Assembly: GCA_030746935.1 (NCBI GenBank)
Contig: JASLLV010000004.1
Span: forward strand, 1 to 37,627
Source: Rhodospirillales bacterium
GTDB lineage: Bacteria; Pseudomonadota; Alphaproteobacteria; Rhodospirillales; JASLLV01
Length of the DNA stretch: 37,627 nucleotides
Direction of reading: 5' to 3'
The notes under the pieces were generated by a model, which was not told the origin of the DNA, searched no databases, and saw only the letters and a program-made list of their open reading frames with translations. The position numbers and the translations under genes are program-made. Below are positions 7,957-16,599 of the stretch, piece after piece (within the stretch, counting starts at the first letter, position 1; each line of letters opens with the position of its first letter).

Positions 7957-9780
7957 ATGGTTGCCTTGCAAGCCGCTTCGAAACATATGCGAGAGCCGCC
8001 GCGGGCGGCATCCAGGCGGGCCCGCCGGGGACTCGCCCGCGCCCTTGTGGCCGCCGCCGCGCTCGCGGGCCTGATGGCTTGCGCGCCTGCGCGGGCGCCG
8101 GACGCGACCGCGCCCGGAACGCCAACCCAACCCGAGACCGCGCGGTCGAACCAACCGGCGCGCGCCACGCGCCACATGATCGCTGCGGCCAATCCGCTCG
8201 CCGCCGAGGCCGGTCTCGCGATCCTGCGCGAAGGCGGCAGCGCACTCGACGCGGCGATCGCTGCGCAGATGGTGCTCAATGTCGTCGAGCCCCAGTCGTC
8301 GGGCATCGGCGGAGGAGGGTTCCTCGTCCACTTTTCCGAGGCGAGCGGCGACATCATCGCCTACGACGGCCGCGAAACGGCGCCCGCGGCCACGGCGCCG
8401 GATCGGTTCCTTGACGCGAGCGGCGTTCCGATGAAGTTCATCGACGCCGTTGTGGGCGGGCTTTCGGTCGGCGTCCCCGGATTGCTCCGCATGTTGGAGG
8501 CCGCGCACCGCGACTATGGAAAGCTTCCGTGGCGAAGGCTGTTCGAACCCGCGATCGGGTTGGCCGAAAACGGCTTTTCGATTTCGCCGCGCCTTCACGC
8601 CTCGATCGCCGCAGACAGGCACTTAGACACCTTCGATGAAGCGCGAACCTACTTCTACACACCGGTCGGAGAGGCGAAGGCGGCGGGAGCGACACTCGTC
8701 AACCGGCCGTTCGCCGAAACGCTTAGGGCCATCGCCGAGGGAGGCGCGGACGCGTTCTATGAGGGCGAAATCGCCCGCGACATCGTCCGCACCGTACGCG
8801 CCGCGCCGCGCCATCCCTCCGACATGACCGAGGACGACCTCGCCGCATACGAAGCCAAACCCCGTGCGCCGCTTTGCCTTCCGTACCGCTTTTGGCTCGT
8901 CTGCGGCATGCCGCCCCCCACCTCGGGCGCCATCGCTACTCTCCAGACATTGGGGATCCTTCAAGAGTTCGACTTAGGGGCGCTCAAGCCCGATTCGGCG
9001 CGCGCCGTGCATCTGATCGCCGAGGCGAGCCGACTCGCGTTCGCCGATCGCAACACCTTCGTCGCCGATTCCGATTTCGTGTCGGTGCCCACCGCGGCGC
9101 TCTTGGATCCCCGCTATCTCGTCGAGCGCGCGAAGGCCATCTCGCCCGAAAAAAGCATGGGCCGCGCCGTGCCCGGCGATGTCTTCGCCGAATCGAGCCA
9201 TGGCGCCGTCGCCGAGCGCGAAAAGGGCGCCTCGACGACGCATCTGAGCGTCGTCGACGCAGACGGCAACGCGCTCGCGCTCACGTCTAGCATCGAAGGC
9301 CCCTTCGGTTCGCGCCTGATGGTCCGGGGATTCCTCCTCAACAACCAGCTTACCGATTTCTCGTTCGTGTCCGAGCGCGACGGAGCGCTGGTGGCGAACC
9401 GGGTGGAGGGCGGAAAGCGCCCGCGCAGCTCCATGTCGCCCACCATCGTCTTCGACGGCAGCGGCCGGCCGGTCCTGGTGGTGGGCTCGCCGGGCGGCTC
9501 GCGCATCATCGGCTATGTGGTCAAAACCCTGATCGGCGTCCTCGACTGGGGCCGGAATGTTCAAGAAGCCATCGCGGCGGCGCATTTCGTCAACCGCAAC
9601 GGTGCGACGGACTTGGAGGCGGGCACTCCGATCGAGGCCTTGAAGCCCGAACTCGAGGCCCTCGGCCACGAGGTCACGTTGCGCGCGTTAACGAGCGGAC
9701 TTCACGCCATCGCCATCACCGAAGACGGACTCTTGGGTGGCGCCGACCCGCGCCGCGAAGGCCGGGCGCTCGGCGATTGA
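7957..9780 (+). CDS. ggt: gamma-glutamyltransferase, lipoprotein form
   Basis: This N-terminal-nucleophile enzyme cleaves or transfers the gamma-glutamyl group of glutathione and related peptides in the periplasm. The 607-residue precursor should cut itself before Thr427 in the GASTTHLSVVD motif, giving large and small subunits. Other family landmarks are NPLAAEAGLAILREGGSALDAAIAAQ, ESQSSGIGGGGF-like VEPQSSGIGGGG, DGRETAP, PPPTSGAIATLQ, and SSMSPTIVFD with the GSPGGSRII oxyanion region. The N-terminus is a basic leader followed by a hydrophobic stretch and a lipobox LMAC (Cys about residue 42). ATG 7987 is an alternative start. The stop overlaps the next gene's TTG by 4 nt. Confidence 0.95.
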   Translation: MVALQAASKHMREPPRAASRRARRGLARALVAAAALAGLMACAPARAPDATAPGTPTQPETARSNQPARATRHMIAAANPLAAEAGLAILREGGSALDAAIAAQMVLNVVEPQSSGIGGGGFLVHFSEASGDIIAYDGRETAPAATAPDRFLDASGVPMKFIDAVVGGLSVGVPGLLRMLEAAHRDYGKLPWRRLFEPAIGLAENGFSISPRLHASIAADRHLDTFDEARTYFYTPVGEAKAAGATLVNRPFAETLRAIAEGGADAFYEGEIARDIVRTVRAAPRHPSDMTEDDLAAYEAKPRAPLCLPYRFWLVCGMPPPTSGAIATLQTLGILQEFDLGALKPDSARAVHLIAEASRLAFADRNTFVADSDFVSVPTAALLDPRYLVERAKAISPEKSMGRAVPGDVFAESSHGAVAEREKGASTTHLSVVDADGNALALTSSIEGPFGSRLMVRGFLLNNQLTDFSFVSERDGALVANRVEGGKRPRSSMSPTIVFDGSGRPVLVVGSPGGSRIIGYVVKTLIGVLDWGRNVQEAIAAAHFVNRNGATDLEAGTPIEALKPELEALGHEVTLRALTSGLHAIAITEDGLLGGADPRREGRALGD

Positions 9781-10976
9781 CGAAAACGGACGCCGAGACT
9801 CCGAGCGTCTTCATGCTGCCGGGCCGCGACCGGCGGGTTCGCGGCGGCCATCCGTGGGTCTATTCCAACGAGATTCACATGACCCCCGAGGCCAAGGGGC
9901 TCGCAGCCGGAACCGTTACCCGTCTGCGCCGAGCCGATGGCAAGCCACTCGGCGTCGGCACCTTCAACGCCCAGGCCCTGATCGCCTATCGACAGTTCTC
10001 GCCTCGGGCCGAGACGGTCGTCGACGGCAACCTGATCGCCGAGCGCTTGATGCGCGCGCTGGCGCTTCGCGAGCGCTTGTTCGCCGAACCTTATTACCGC
10101 CTGGTGCACGGCGAGGCCGACGGGCTTCCGGGCCTGATCGTCGATCGATTCGCCGACGCTTTCGTCGTCCAGATCGGGACCGCCGGAATCGAGACTTTGG
10201 TCGACGACGTGATTGCAGCGCTGAACGAAAGGCTCGGTGCGAGAACCGTAGTCTTGCGCAATGACGGCCCCTTCCGCCGCCTCGAGAGCTTGGACGCCTA
10301 CGTCCGGGCGGTGACGGGCGAGATCCACGAGCCCGTCGAGGTGATCGAAGGGGGATTGCGCTTTCCCGCCGACCTAATGGCCGGACAGAAGACGGGTTGG
10401 TATTTCGACCAGCGCGCGAGCCGCGCCTTCGTCGCACCCCTGGCGGCGGGCGGAGCGATGCTGGACGTCTATTGCTACACGGGTGCATTCGCGCTTGCAT
10501 CCGCGGCGGCGGGGGCGGACGCCGTGCTGGGCGTCGATTCCTCGCGCGAGGCGCTGACGCTGGCGCGGCGGGCGGCGGATTGGAACGGCGTCGGTGCCGG
10601 CATCGAATTCGAGCGTGGCGACGCGTTCCGGAAGCTGGCCGAGCTCGCCGGCGAGAAACGACGGTTTCGCGTCGTCGCTGCCGACCCGCCCTCGTTCGTG
10701 CGCTCGCGAGGAGAGTTGAAATCAGGGCTTCGCGGCTATCGCAAGCTCGCCCACCTCGCATCCCATCTCGTCGAAAACGGCGGCTTCCTGTTCATCGCAT
10801 CGTGTTCGCACAACGTGCCTGGGGACGCGTTCGCGAGCGAGGTCGCGCTGGGAATCACGCGTGCCGGGCGCGCGGCGCGCATCATCCGCGCGGCGGGCGC
10901 CGGCCCCGATCATCCGGTACACCCGTTTCTCGCCGAAACCGCTTATCTCAAATCGCTCGTGCTTCAGATCGACTGA
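9777..10976 (+). CDS. class I SAM-dependent RNA methyltransferase, RlmI family
   Basis: A 399-residue protein of the RlmI/YccW family, which methylates C5 of a cytosine in 23S rRNA. An N-terminal PUA RNA-binding domain (about 12-75, with GRDRRVRGGHPWVYSNEI) is followed by a central domain (about 80-190, EADGLPGLIVDRF) and a Rossmann methyltransferase. That domain shows KTGWYFDQRASR, the SAM loop DVYCYTGAFALASAAAGA, and the catalytic ADPPSF and ASCSHNV motifs. Target specificity is inferred from the family. The TTG start overlaps the ggt stop (TTGA), suggesting translational coupling of two genes with no obvious shared function. It ends 17 bp from the convergent DUF547 gene. Confidence 0.9.
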   Translation: MTKTDAETPSVFMLPGRDRRVRGGHPWVYSNEIHMTPEAKGLAAGTVTRLRRADGKPLGVGTFNAQALIAYRQFSPRAETVVDGNLIAERLMRALALRERLFAEPYYRLVHGEADGLPGLIVDRFADAFVVQIGTAGIETLVDDVIAALNERLGARTVVLRNDGPFRRLESLDAYVRAVTGEIHEPVEVIEGGLRFPADLMAGQKTGWYFDQRASRAFVAPLAAGGAMLDVYCYTGAFALASAAAGADAVLGVDSSREALTLARRAADWNGVGAGIEFERGDAFRKLAELAGEKRRFRVVAADPPSFVRSRGELKSGLRGYRKLAHLASHLVENGGFLFIASCSHNVPGDAFASEVALGITRAGRAARIIRAAGAGPDHPVHPFLAETAYLKSLVLQID

Positions 10977-10993
10977 GCAGATCGCGGCCGCGA

Positions 10994-11836
10994 TCAACGG
11001 GCGACGTTTAGCCCCCAATCGTAGGCGTGATCCGCGACGCGGCGCGCGCTTTTCAGGCGGGCGCGCAACGCCGGGGCGGCGAAACGCGCGAGATGGGCGA
11101 TCACGCCCGCATCGTCGGCGCCGAAGTCGTCGGCGTACCAGACATAGAGGCTGGAGGCCTTGAGGCCGTCTTTATCGAAGTGGACGCCGCGCGGGTGATT
11201 GACGTAGGCGCGCGCCCCATCGCTTAACAATCGCTCGGCGTTCGCGGCGCCGTACGCGTGTGGCTGCAGGTTGGGACACCCCACGGCGGTGCAGTTCACT
11301 GCGTAGTGAATGCGCGGATCGCGCCAGATGGGCCTTAGGATCCGATGTTCGATATCGTCGAGCGAGACCGGAACGTTCTCCACTTCGACGAGCTTCTTCC
11401 GCCACGGGCCGTCCGCGAAAATTCCGGGCGAGATGTCGATGTCGCGAATCGAGGCGACCGGATAGTGCTCAACGATCACGCGCACCGTCAGCGCGTTGTA
11501 GAGGTTGATCCAGTAGGCGCGCTGCTCGGATCGGTTCAGGGCGCTGACCGGAATCCCTGACAAGTGCAAGACGTAGTCTGCGAGTCGCGCGCGCCCGGCC
11601 GCCGAGACACGGCCATAGGCGATGCGGTTGACGCCGTCGTCGCCGGCGACCAAGTAGGAATCAAGAAAAACCTGCCATTCTCGGTGGTCGACCGTGCGCG
11701 TCGACTCGGGCTCGTGGACGAGTCAGCGTTCCCAGAGCTCGGCCTCGGGGGCGGCCTCGGCTCTTGCCGCTAGTACCAAGGCGATCGTGGCCAAGACGGC
11801 GGCGGCCGCCGGGCGGGGGAACAATCGCGCGCTCAT
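10994..11836 (-). CDS. DUF547 protein gene interrupted by an in-frame TGA at codon 38
   Basis: One continuous reading frame runs from ATG 11836 to the stop at 10994, broken only by a TGA at 11725-11723. Before the TGA lies a signal peptide (MSARLFPRP, hydrophobic core, cleavage near ARAEAAPEA) ending in ELWER. After it the frame continues LVHEPESTRTVDHREW and then the complete DUF547 domain: RAYWINLYNALTVRVI, YAVNCTAVGCPNLQPHAY, VNHPRGVHFD, LYVWYADDFG. Homologues commonly have Trp after LWER, so TGG to TGA is the simple reading. The frame from TTG 11653 down could give a cytoplasmic domain of 219 residues. The ATG overlaps the upstream methyltransferase stop (ATGA). DUF547 has no firm biochemical role. 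Pseudogene, readthrough or a sequencing error are all possible. Confidence 0.8.
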
Positions 11837-12675
11837 CGCCGCGCGACGAGGAACAGCCGGCGGAAGGGAAACAATGTCCGGCCGTCGCCGCGCCGTGGAT
11901 AGGCCGCTCTCGTAAGCTCGCCATAGACGGCGAGGAATCCGTTCTTGTCTTCGCCCTCGAGGGCCTGGAGATAGGGCCGCAGTCCGGTGCCGGCGGTCCA
12001 CTCGAGCACCGCGTCTTCGCCTTCGAGGGCGTGCAAATACGTGGTCTCCCAGACCTCGAGTTCGCGGACGTGGGGCGCGAGGATGTCAAAATAGTCCTCG
12101 GGTGCCGCCACGGGCCGGGCACGCAAGATCGGCTCGAGCCGCGCCCGCCACGGGCCCGATCGGGCGGCGACAACCATGTTCTCGTGCGACGGCTGGTCGT
12201 AGTTGCGCGGCATCTGGACGGCGAGCAACGCGCCCGGTCGCAGCGGCCCGATCAGGTGCGGGAACAATTGGGCGTGGTTGTCGAGCCACTGGAGAGCGGC
12301 GTTGGAGAATAGGAGATCGGCGTCGTCGGGCGGCGACCAGGCGGCAAGATCCGCCTCGCGCCATTCGATCGCCGCGTCGCCGGCCCGCGCCTGCGCCAGC
12401 ATGGGGGCAGAGGAATCAATGCCGGTCACCCGTGCGGCGGGCCAGCGCTCGGCTAATAGCCTCGTGGTCATTCCGGTCCCGCAGCCGAGATCGAAGATCG
12501 CGCGCGGCGCAGCACCTTGCGAAAGTGCGCGCTTCACTCCGTCGAGCAAATCGAGTGCCGGCCGCGCCCGCTCGGGCGCGAACTTGAGGTATTGCCCGGG
12601 GCTCCAATCCACCGCCGCCGGTGTCGTTGGGGCGCGCGTTCGCCCGGCGCTGGACGCCGGTCCGCGCGCGCTCAT
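11833..12675 (-). CDS. tam: trans-aconitate 2-methyltransferase
   Basis: Tam uses SAM to methylate trans-aconitate, a side product that inhibits the TCA-cycle enzyme aconitase. The 280-residue product carries the family start VDWSPGQYLKFAPERARPALDLL (about 22-44), the SAM motif DLGCGTGMTTRLL (62-74), the acidic-loop region VTGIDSSAPML, FSNAALQWLDNH, and the C-terminal TGTGLRPYLQAL and YPRRGDGRTLFPFRRLFLVARR. E. coli Tam is 252 residues; the extra length is at the N-terminus, so initiation might be further in. It overlaps the kinase gene upstream and the DUF547 gene downstream, both by ATGA. Confidence 0.88.
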   Translation of the reverse strand: MSARGPASSAGRTRAPTTPAAVDWSPGQYLKFAPERARPALDLLDGVKRALSQGAAPRAIFDLGCGTGMTTRLLAERWPAARVTGIDSSAPMLAQARAGDAAIEWREADLAAWSPPDDADLLFSNAALQWLDNHAQLFPHLIGPLRPGALLAVQMPRNYDQPSHENMVVAARSGPWRARLEPILRARPVAAPEDYFDILAPHVRELEVWETTYLHALEGEDAVLEWTAGTGLRPYLQALEGEDKNGFLAVYGELTRAAYPRRGDGRTLFPFRRLFLVARR

Positions 12676-14105
12676 GGCGCGGTTGCCGGTCCGCGCGGCT
12701 GCGCCGGGAACTCGAGCCGGAAGGTGGTGCCGTCGTCTCTCGAATGTACCAGCGTGATCTCGCCGCCGTGGGCGTGCATCACGTCGCGGGCGATGACCAG
12801 TCCGAGCCCCGTACCGCCGACGCGCGCCGATCCCGCGAAAGGCCGGAAGAGAACGTGGCGGGCCTTCACCGGAATGCCGGGGCCGTCGTCCGTGACGTCG
12901 ATGACGACCCGATCTCCGTTCGCACTGGCGCTAACGCGCACGTTCGTGCCGCCGGCCTGGAATGCGTTTTCGCCGAGGTTGGCGAACACCCGGAAGAGCT
13001 GCTGGCGGTCGGCGTTGATTTCGAACTCCTCGGGCACCCCGTTGAGCCACTGCCGCGACGCGCTCGTGTCGGCGGCAGTGTCGGGAACGGCGCGGATCGA
13101 CTCGCCCGCCTCGGCCACCAGTTCGCGCAGACCGAACCGGACCGGTTTGAGCGGCGGCGTGGCGTCGGCGACGAAGTTGAGCGTTTGGCTGCACAGCTCG
13201 ACGGCCCGGTCGATCGATTGGTAGAGCCGGGGCGTGACCTTCTTGACCTCGGGATCGTCGACTTCGGCGAGCCGGTCCGAGATCAGAACCGCCGTCGACA
13301 GGCTGTTGCGGAGATCGTGATTGATCTTGGCGACCGCCGCGCCGAGGGTGGCGAGTCGCGTCTTCTGGCGGAGCGCGGCCCTGAGCTGCTCCTGCATCAC
13401 CGCCAATTCGCGCTGCGCGACGCCAATCTCGTCGCTACGCGTGCTCGGGATCAGGGCCCGGGACATGTCCTCGGGGTCTTCGCGGAACGAGGTCATGGTA
13501 TCGGTGATCCGGCGCATGGGCCGGACCAGCAAGAGCTGCAGGCTCAAATAGACGAGACCGGCGGTGATCAGCGAAATGACGATGGATAGCTGCAGTATCC
13601 GGTTCGAATATCCGTACATGGCCTCGCGCATCGGCGATTCATCGAGAACCACTTCGATGGTCGTCTCCGGCCCCTTCGGCGAGGGTCCGAGAACCCGGAT
13701 GATCCGATTCTCGTCTTGGCCCAAGGCCGCAAACGCATCGACGATCCACATCACGAAATTGCCCTGGCGCATATCGAATATGGCGTCGACCGCGGGCGGC
13801 ATCTCCTTGCGCACCACCAGGATGTGCCGTCCCTCGGCCCGCAGCACGATCGCGTGTACGCCCGTCTGGGCCAGGACCTCGTCACCCAAGCCCTTGCTGA
13901 CGCCGAGTTCCGGCGCCGCGTCCAGGGCGACCGTCGCCAGATGCGCGCGGTTTAGGTGGTCTTCGAGATAGGCTTGCCGGAACCGGGCGATGGAGGGGGT
14001 GTAGATGAGGAGCTCCGCCACCATGACGAAGAACACCGTGAGCAGAAGCAGCCGGGCCGACAGGCCCATGCTCACCGGGCGCCGGGTTGAAGCGTCATCC
14101 GCCAT
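12672..14105 (-). CDS. membrane sensor histidine kinase
   Basis: A 477-residue kinase (from ATG 14105; GTG 14114 is an alternative). One helix near residues 14-37 and a second near 170-193 bracket a periplasmic sensor region of about 130 residues. A HAMP linker follows (RPMRRITDTMTSF). The H-box AKINHDLRNSL puts the phosphoacceptor at about His263. The N-box is NLGENAFQAGG, G1 is DDGPGIP and G2 is GGTGLGLVIA, so it looks catalytically complete. No response regulator is encoded beside it. It is the third gene of the minus-strand operon led by the TVP38 protein, 71 bp after the flavin oxidoreductase, and its stop overlaps tam. Confidence 0.92.
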   Translation of the reverse strand: MADDASTRRPVSMGLSARLLLLTVFFVMVAELLIYTPSIARFRQAYLEDHLNRAHLATVALDAAPELGVSKGLGDEVLAQTGVHAIVLRAEGRHILVVRKEMPPAVDAIFDMRQGNFVMWIVDAFAALGQDENRIIRVLGPSPKGPETTIEVVLDESPMREAMYGYSNRILQLSIVISLITAGLVYLSLQLLLVRPMRRITDTMTSFREDPEDMSRALIPSTRSDEIGVAQRELAVMQEQLRAALRQKTRLATLGAAVAKINHDLRNSLSTAVLISDRLAEVDDPEVKKVTPRLYQSIDRAVELCSQTLNFVADATPPLKPVRFGLRELVAEAGESIRAVPDTAADTSASRQWLNGVPEEFEINADRQQLFRVFANLGENAFQAGGTNVRVSASANGDRVVIDVTDDGPGIPVKARHVLFRPFAGSARVGGTGLGLVIARDVMHAHGGEITLVHSRDDGTTFRLEFPAQPRGPATAP

Positions 14106-14176
14106 GGCCGTCACCGTACATCACCGTGTCGCGGCGTCAAACCGGCCCGGCGTGGGCGTTCGATCGCCCTCCGGCG

Positions 14177-15607
14177 TCAACCCAGATGGCGCAACCATCT
14201 GACGAGCCGGCGCGTTTGCGGGCCGAACAGCGTCGGCGCGAAGAAGCTGCCGGCGGCGCGTTTGCTGACCTCGCCGAATGTGGGATAGGGAGACACCATC
14301 TTGGCGATCGCGCCTAAGCCGAGCCGTTCCTGGATCGCGAGAACCCAGGTCTGGATGAGCTCGCCGGCGTGCGGACCGACGATGCCGGCGCCGAGAATGC
14401 GGCCCCGGGGCGTCGCCACCACCTTGACGAGCCCGTCGATCTCGGCTTCGGCGCGCGCCCGGTCGATGTCGGCGAACGGCCAGCGAAGGATCCGGATTCC
14501 ACCCCCCTTGGCGACGGCCTGTTGTTCGGTCAGGCCGACTTGGGCAAGCTCGGGCGCGGTGAACGTGACCCATGGAAAGGCGTCCAGGCGCACCCTGGCA
14601 GGAATGCGGAACAGCGCGTTCCGGATGACGATGGCGGCGTGATAGGTGCACATGTGGGTGAACCGGTGGCCGCCCCGAACCACGTCGCCGATGGCAAAGA
14701 CGCGGCGGTTGTCGGTGCGCAGGCGCGCATTCACCTTGACGCCGGCCGCGTCGAAGGCGATCCCGGCGGTCTCCAAACCCAAATCGTCGACGCTGGCCCG
14801 GCGGCCGGCGGCCACCAGGACATGCGAGCCCTCGACGGTATCTTCGGCGCCGTTGGAATCGCGAACCGTCACCACCACGCGCTTGTCCGTTCGCTGGACG
14901 TGGGTGACGGTGGCGCCTTCGCGTATCGCGACGCCGTCGTCCACCAGCCGGTCGCGCACGACGCCCGCCAGTTCGGGGTCGTCTCGCGCCAGGACCGAGA
15001 ATTGCTCGACCACGCTCACTCGCGCCCCAAGTTGGCGGAACGCCTGCGCCAACTCGACGCCGATCGGGCCGCCGCCGACAATGATCAGATGCTCGGGCAG
15101 CTGGGCGAGATCGAAGACGGTCTCGTTGGTGAGATAGCCCGCCTCGGCGAGCCCGGGAATCGGCGGGACCAGGGGGCGGGATCCGGTCGCGATCACGAAG
15201 CGCCGGGCGCCGATCCGCATCCCGTCCACCTCGATCGTGCGCGGGCTGACGAACCGCGCCGAGCCCTTGATCACCGTCGCGCCCAGTCCTTTGAACCGCT
15301 CGACCGAATCGTTGGGCGCGATTGCGGCGATCGTCGCGTGGACGTGCTTCGAGACATCCGCGAATTCGACGCCAGCGCCGTTGAGGCGGACGCCCAAGGC
15401 CGGCGCGCGGGCAACCAGCGCCGCGGCGCGGGCCGATGCGAGCAACGCCTTCGACGGCACACAGCCCGAGTTCAGGCACTCGCCGCCCATCTCGCCCCTT
15501 TCGACGAGGACGGTGGGGGCGCCCATTTGTGCCGTTCCCGCAGCGACCGACAAGCCGGCCGCGCCGGCGCCGATCACGCAGATGTCGACCTCTCGCTCGT
15601 CGGCCAT
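14177..15607 (-). CDS. flavin-dependent pyridine nucleotide-disulfide oxidoreductase (mercuric reductase-like)
   Basis: A 476-residue class I disulfide oxidoreductase. The FAD site is VIGAGAAGLSVAAG (11-24), the redox-active pair is in GGECLNSGCVPSKAL (Cys44 and Cys49), and the NAD(P)H site is IIVGGGPIGVELA. The second FAD motif is RRVFAIGDVVRG. At the C-terminal interface, where lipoamide dehydrogenases have a His-Pro-Thr segment, it has SPYPTFGEVSK, nearer to the Tyr-containing mercuric reductase type. It lacks the C-terminal vicinal cysteines of true MerA, so mercury reduction is unlikely. It begins 11 bp after the TVP38 gene. The two families occur together or fused elsewhere, which suggests a membrane-linked redox pair. 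The true substrate is unknown. Confidence 0.88.
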   Translation of the reverse strand: MADEREVDICVIGAGAAGLSVAAGTAQMGAPTVLVERGEMGGECLNSGCVPSKALLASARAAALVARAPALGVRLNGAGVEFADVSKHVHATIAAIAPNDSVERFKGLGATVIKGSARFVSPRTIEVDGMRIGARRFVIATGSRPLVPPIPGLAEAGYLTNETVFDLAQLPEHLIIVGGGPIGVELAQAFRQLGARVSVVEQFSVLARDDPELAGVVRDRLVDDGVAIREGATVTHVQRTDKRVVVTVRDSNGAEDTVEGSHVLVAAGRRASVDDLGLETAGIAFDAAGVKVNARLRTDNRRVFAIGDVVRGGHRFTHMCTYHAAIVIRNALFRIPARVRLDAFPWVTFTAPELAQVGLTEQQAVAKGGGIRILRWPFADIDRARAEAEIDGLVKVVATPRGRILGAGIVGPHAGELIQTWVLAIQERLGLGAIAKMVSPYPTFGEVSKRAAGSFFAPTLFGPQTRRLVRWLRHLG

Positions 15608-15618
15608 GGTCCGCCCGT

Positions 15619-16359
15619 TCAGCCCTTGGTGCGCCGCAACTTCTTATAGGCGATAGGAATCAGTGACAGTAACACCAATCCGCAGATCGGGATCAGGACC
15701 TCGGGCTCGAAGATGACGCCGAGGTTGGGCTGCTTTCCGGCATCGATGATCATGGCGAGTCCGTTTCCCACCAAGACGTAAACGAAACTTCCCGGAATGA
15801 TGCCGAGAAACGTGCCGAGCACGAAGGTCGATAGCCGAACGCCGAGGAACGCGGGCACCAGATTGACCAGCCAGAAGGGAAACAGCGGGATAAGGCGCAG
15901 GACCAGGAGATAGCTGAGTGCGTTCTCGCGGAATCCCTTTTCCATCTTGCGGACCGTGGGACCCGCCCGGGCGCGGAAAGCCTCGCCGAGCCCGAGGCGC
16001 GCGGCGAGGAACAGCGCCGTCGCGCCCGCCGTCGCGCCGACTACGACGTACCCGGTCGCAGCCCACAGCCCGAAGAGGAAGCCGCCGGCGATTGTCATCC
16101 ACACCGCGCCCGGTATCGAAAACGCGACGATGGGGGCGTAGAGCAAGACGTAGCCGACTGCGCTCAGCACATGGTGTTCGGACCGCCAGACGAGAAGCGT
16201 CTGGCGATGATCGCGCAATGCCTCGAATCCGAGGTAGTGGTCGAGCCCGAACGCGAAAAAGGCAACGAGTCCGCCGGCGACAAACGCGATGGGCAACAGC
16301 CGCCAGCGCGAAAAGCCTCGCGGTTGCGGATTCTCGCGGCTGTCCTTGGTCGCGATCAT
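15619..16359 (-). CDS. TVP38/TMEM64 (DedA-like) membrane protein
   Basis: A 246-residue inner-membrane protein with about six hydrophobic segments. The SNARE-associated/DedA-type core is recognisable: YAPIVAFSIPGAVWMTIAGGFLFG (near 74-97), GATAGATALFLAARLG, and the re-entrant LRLIPLFPFWLVNLVPAFLGV segment (near 156-176) with the conserved LRLIPxFP pattern, followed by GIIPGSFVYVLVG. Family members are thought to move lipids or act as membrane carriers. The start is ATG 16359, the first gene of a five-gene minus-strand operon. The pairing with the downstream flavin oxidoreductase is the main clue to function. Confidence 0.9.
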   Translation of the reverse strand: MIATKDSRENPQPRGFSRWRLLPIAFVAGGLVAFFAFGLDHYLGFEALRDHRQTLLVWRSEHHVLSAVGYVLLYAPIVAFSIPGAVWMTIAGGFLFGLWAATGYVVVGATAGATALFLAARLGLGEAFRARAGPTVRKMEKGFRENALSYLLVLRLIPLFPFWLVNLVPAFLGVRLSTFVLGTFLGIIPGSFVYVLVGNGLAMIIDAGKQPNLGVIFEPEVLIPICGLVLLSLIPIAYKKLRRTKG

Positions 16360-16524
16360 GGCGGCGGCGCTCCGGTCGGCCCCAAGCTCTCTCGCGGTCC
16401 CGAGGATTGACGCCGCCGGACGTGCGCCGAAGTCCCGGCGAACTTCGATGCCCGGCGTCGTCGGTTCGGATTCTCGCGTGAAATCAGATTATTGAGAAGA
16501 TCGGATCGAGGCGCCATTCACCAT

Positions 16525-16565
16525 CGTGTGATTCGCGGGCCCGAATCGCGTGATTCGCGGGTCCG
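16525..16565. repeat. tandem 19-bp direct repeat upstream of the rpmH promoter
   Basis: Two copies of CG(T/C)GTGATTCGCGGG(C/T)CCG lie at 16525-16543 and 16547-16565, starting 22 bp apart, about two helical turns. Two mismatches separate them. Each copy can also form a partial palindrome with flanking CGAATC. They lie 35 bp upstream of the rpmH -35 box, in the 297-bp gap (16360-16656) between the divergent TVP38 and rpmH transcription units. An operator or activator site is plausible. Confidence 0.6.
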
Positions 16566-16599
16566 CAAACCGAATTGACGGACCGCTGGCCGGGTATCG

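Noticed and set aside
6796-8622. 608-codon minus-strand frame across dcd and ggt
   Set aside because: It covers the reverse of two well-supported genes and has no recognisable domain.
11723-11725. The DUF547 TGA as a selenocysteine codon
   Set aside because: No SECIS-like element of the required form can be shown, the site lies just after the signal peptide away from conserved residues, and Trp is the likelier ancestral residue. Not excluded, but not supported.
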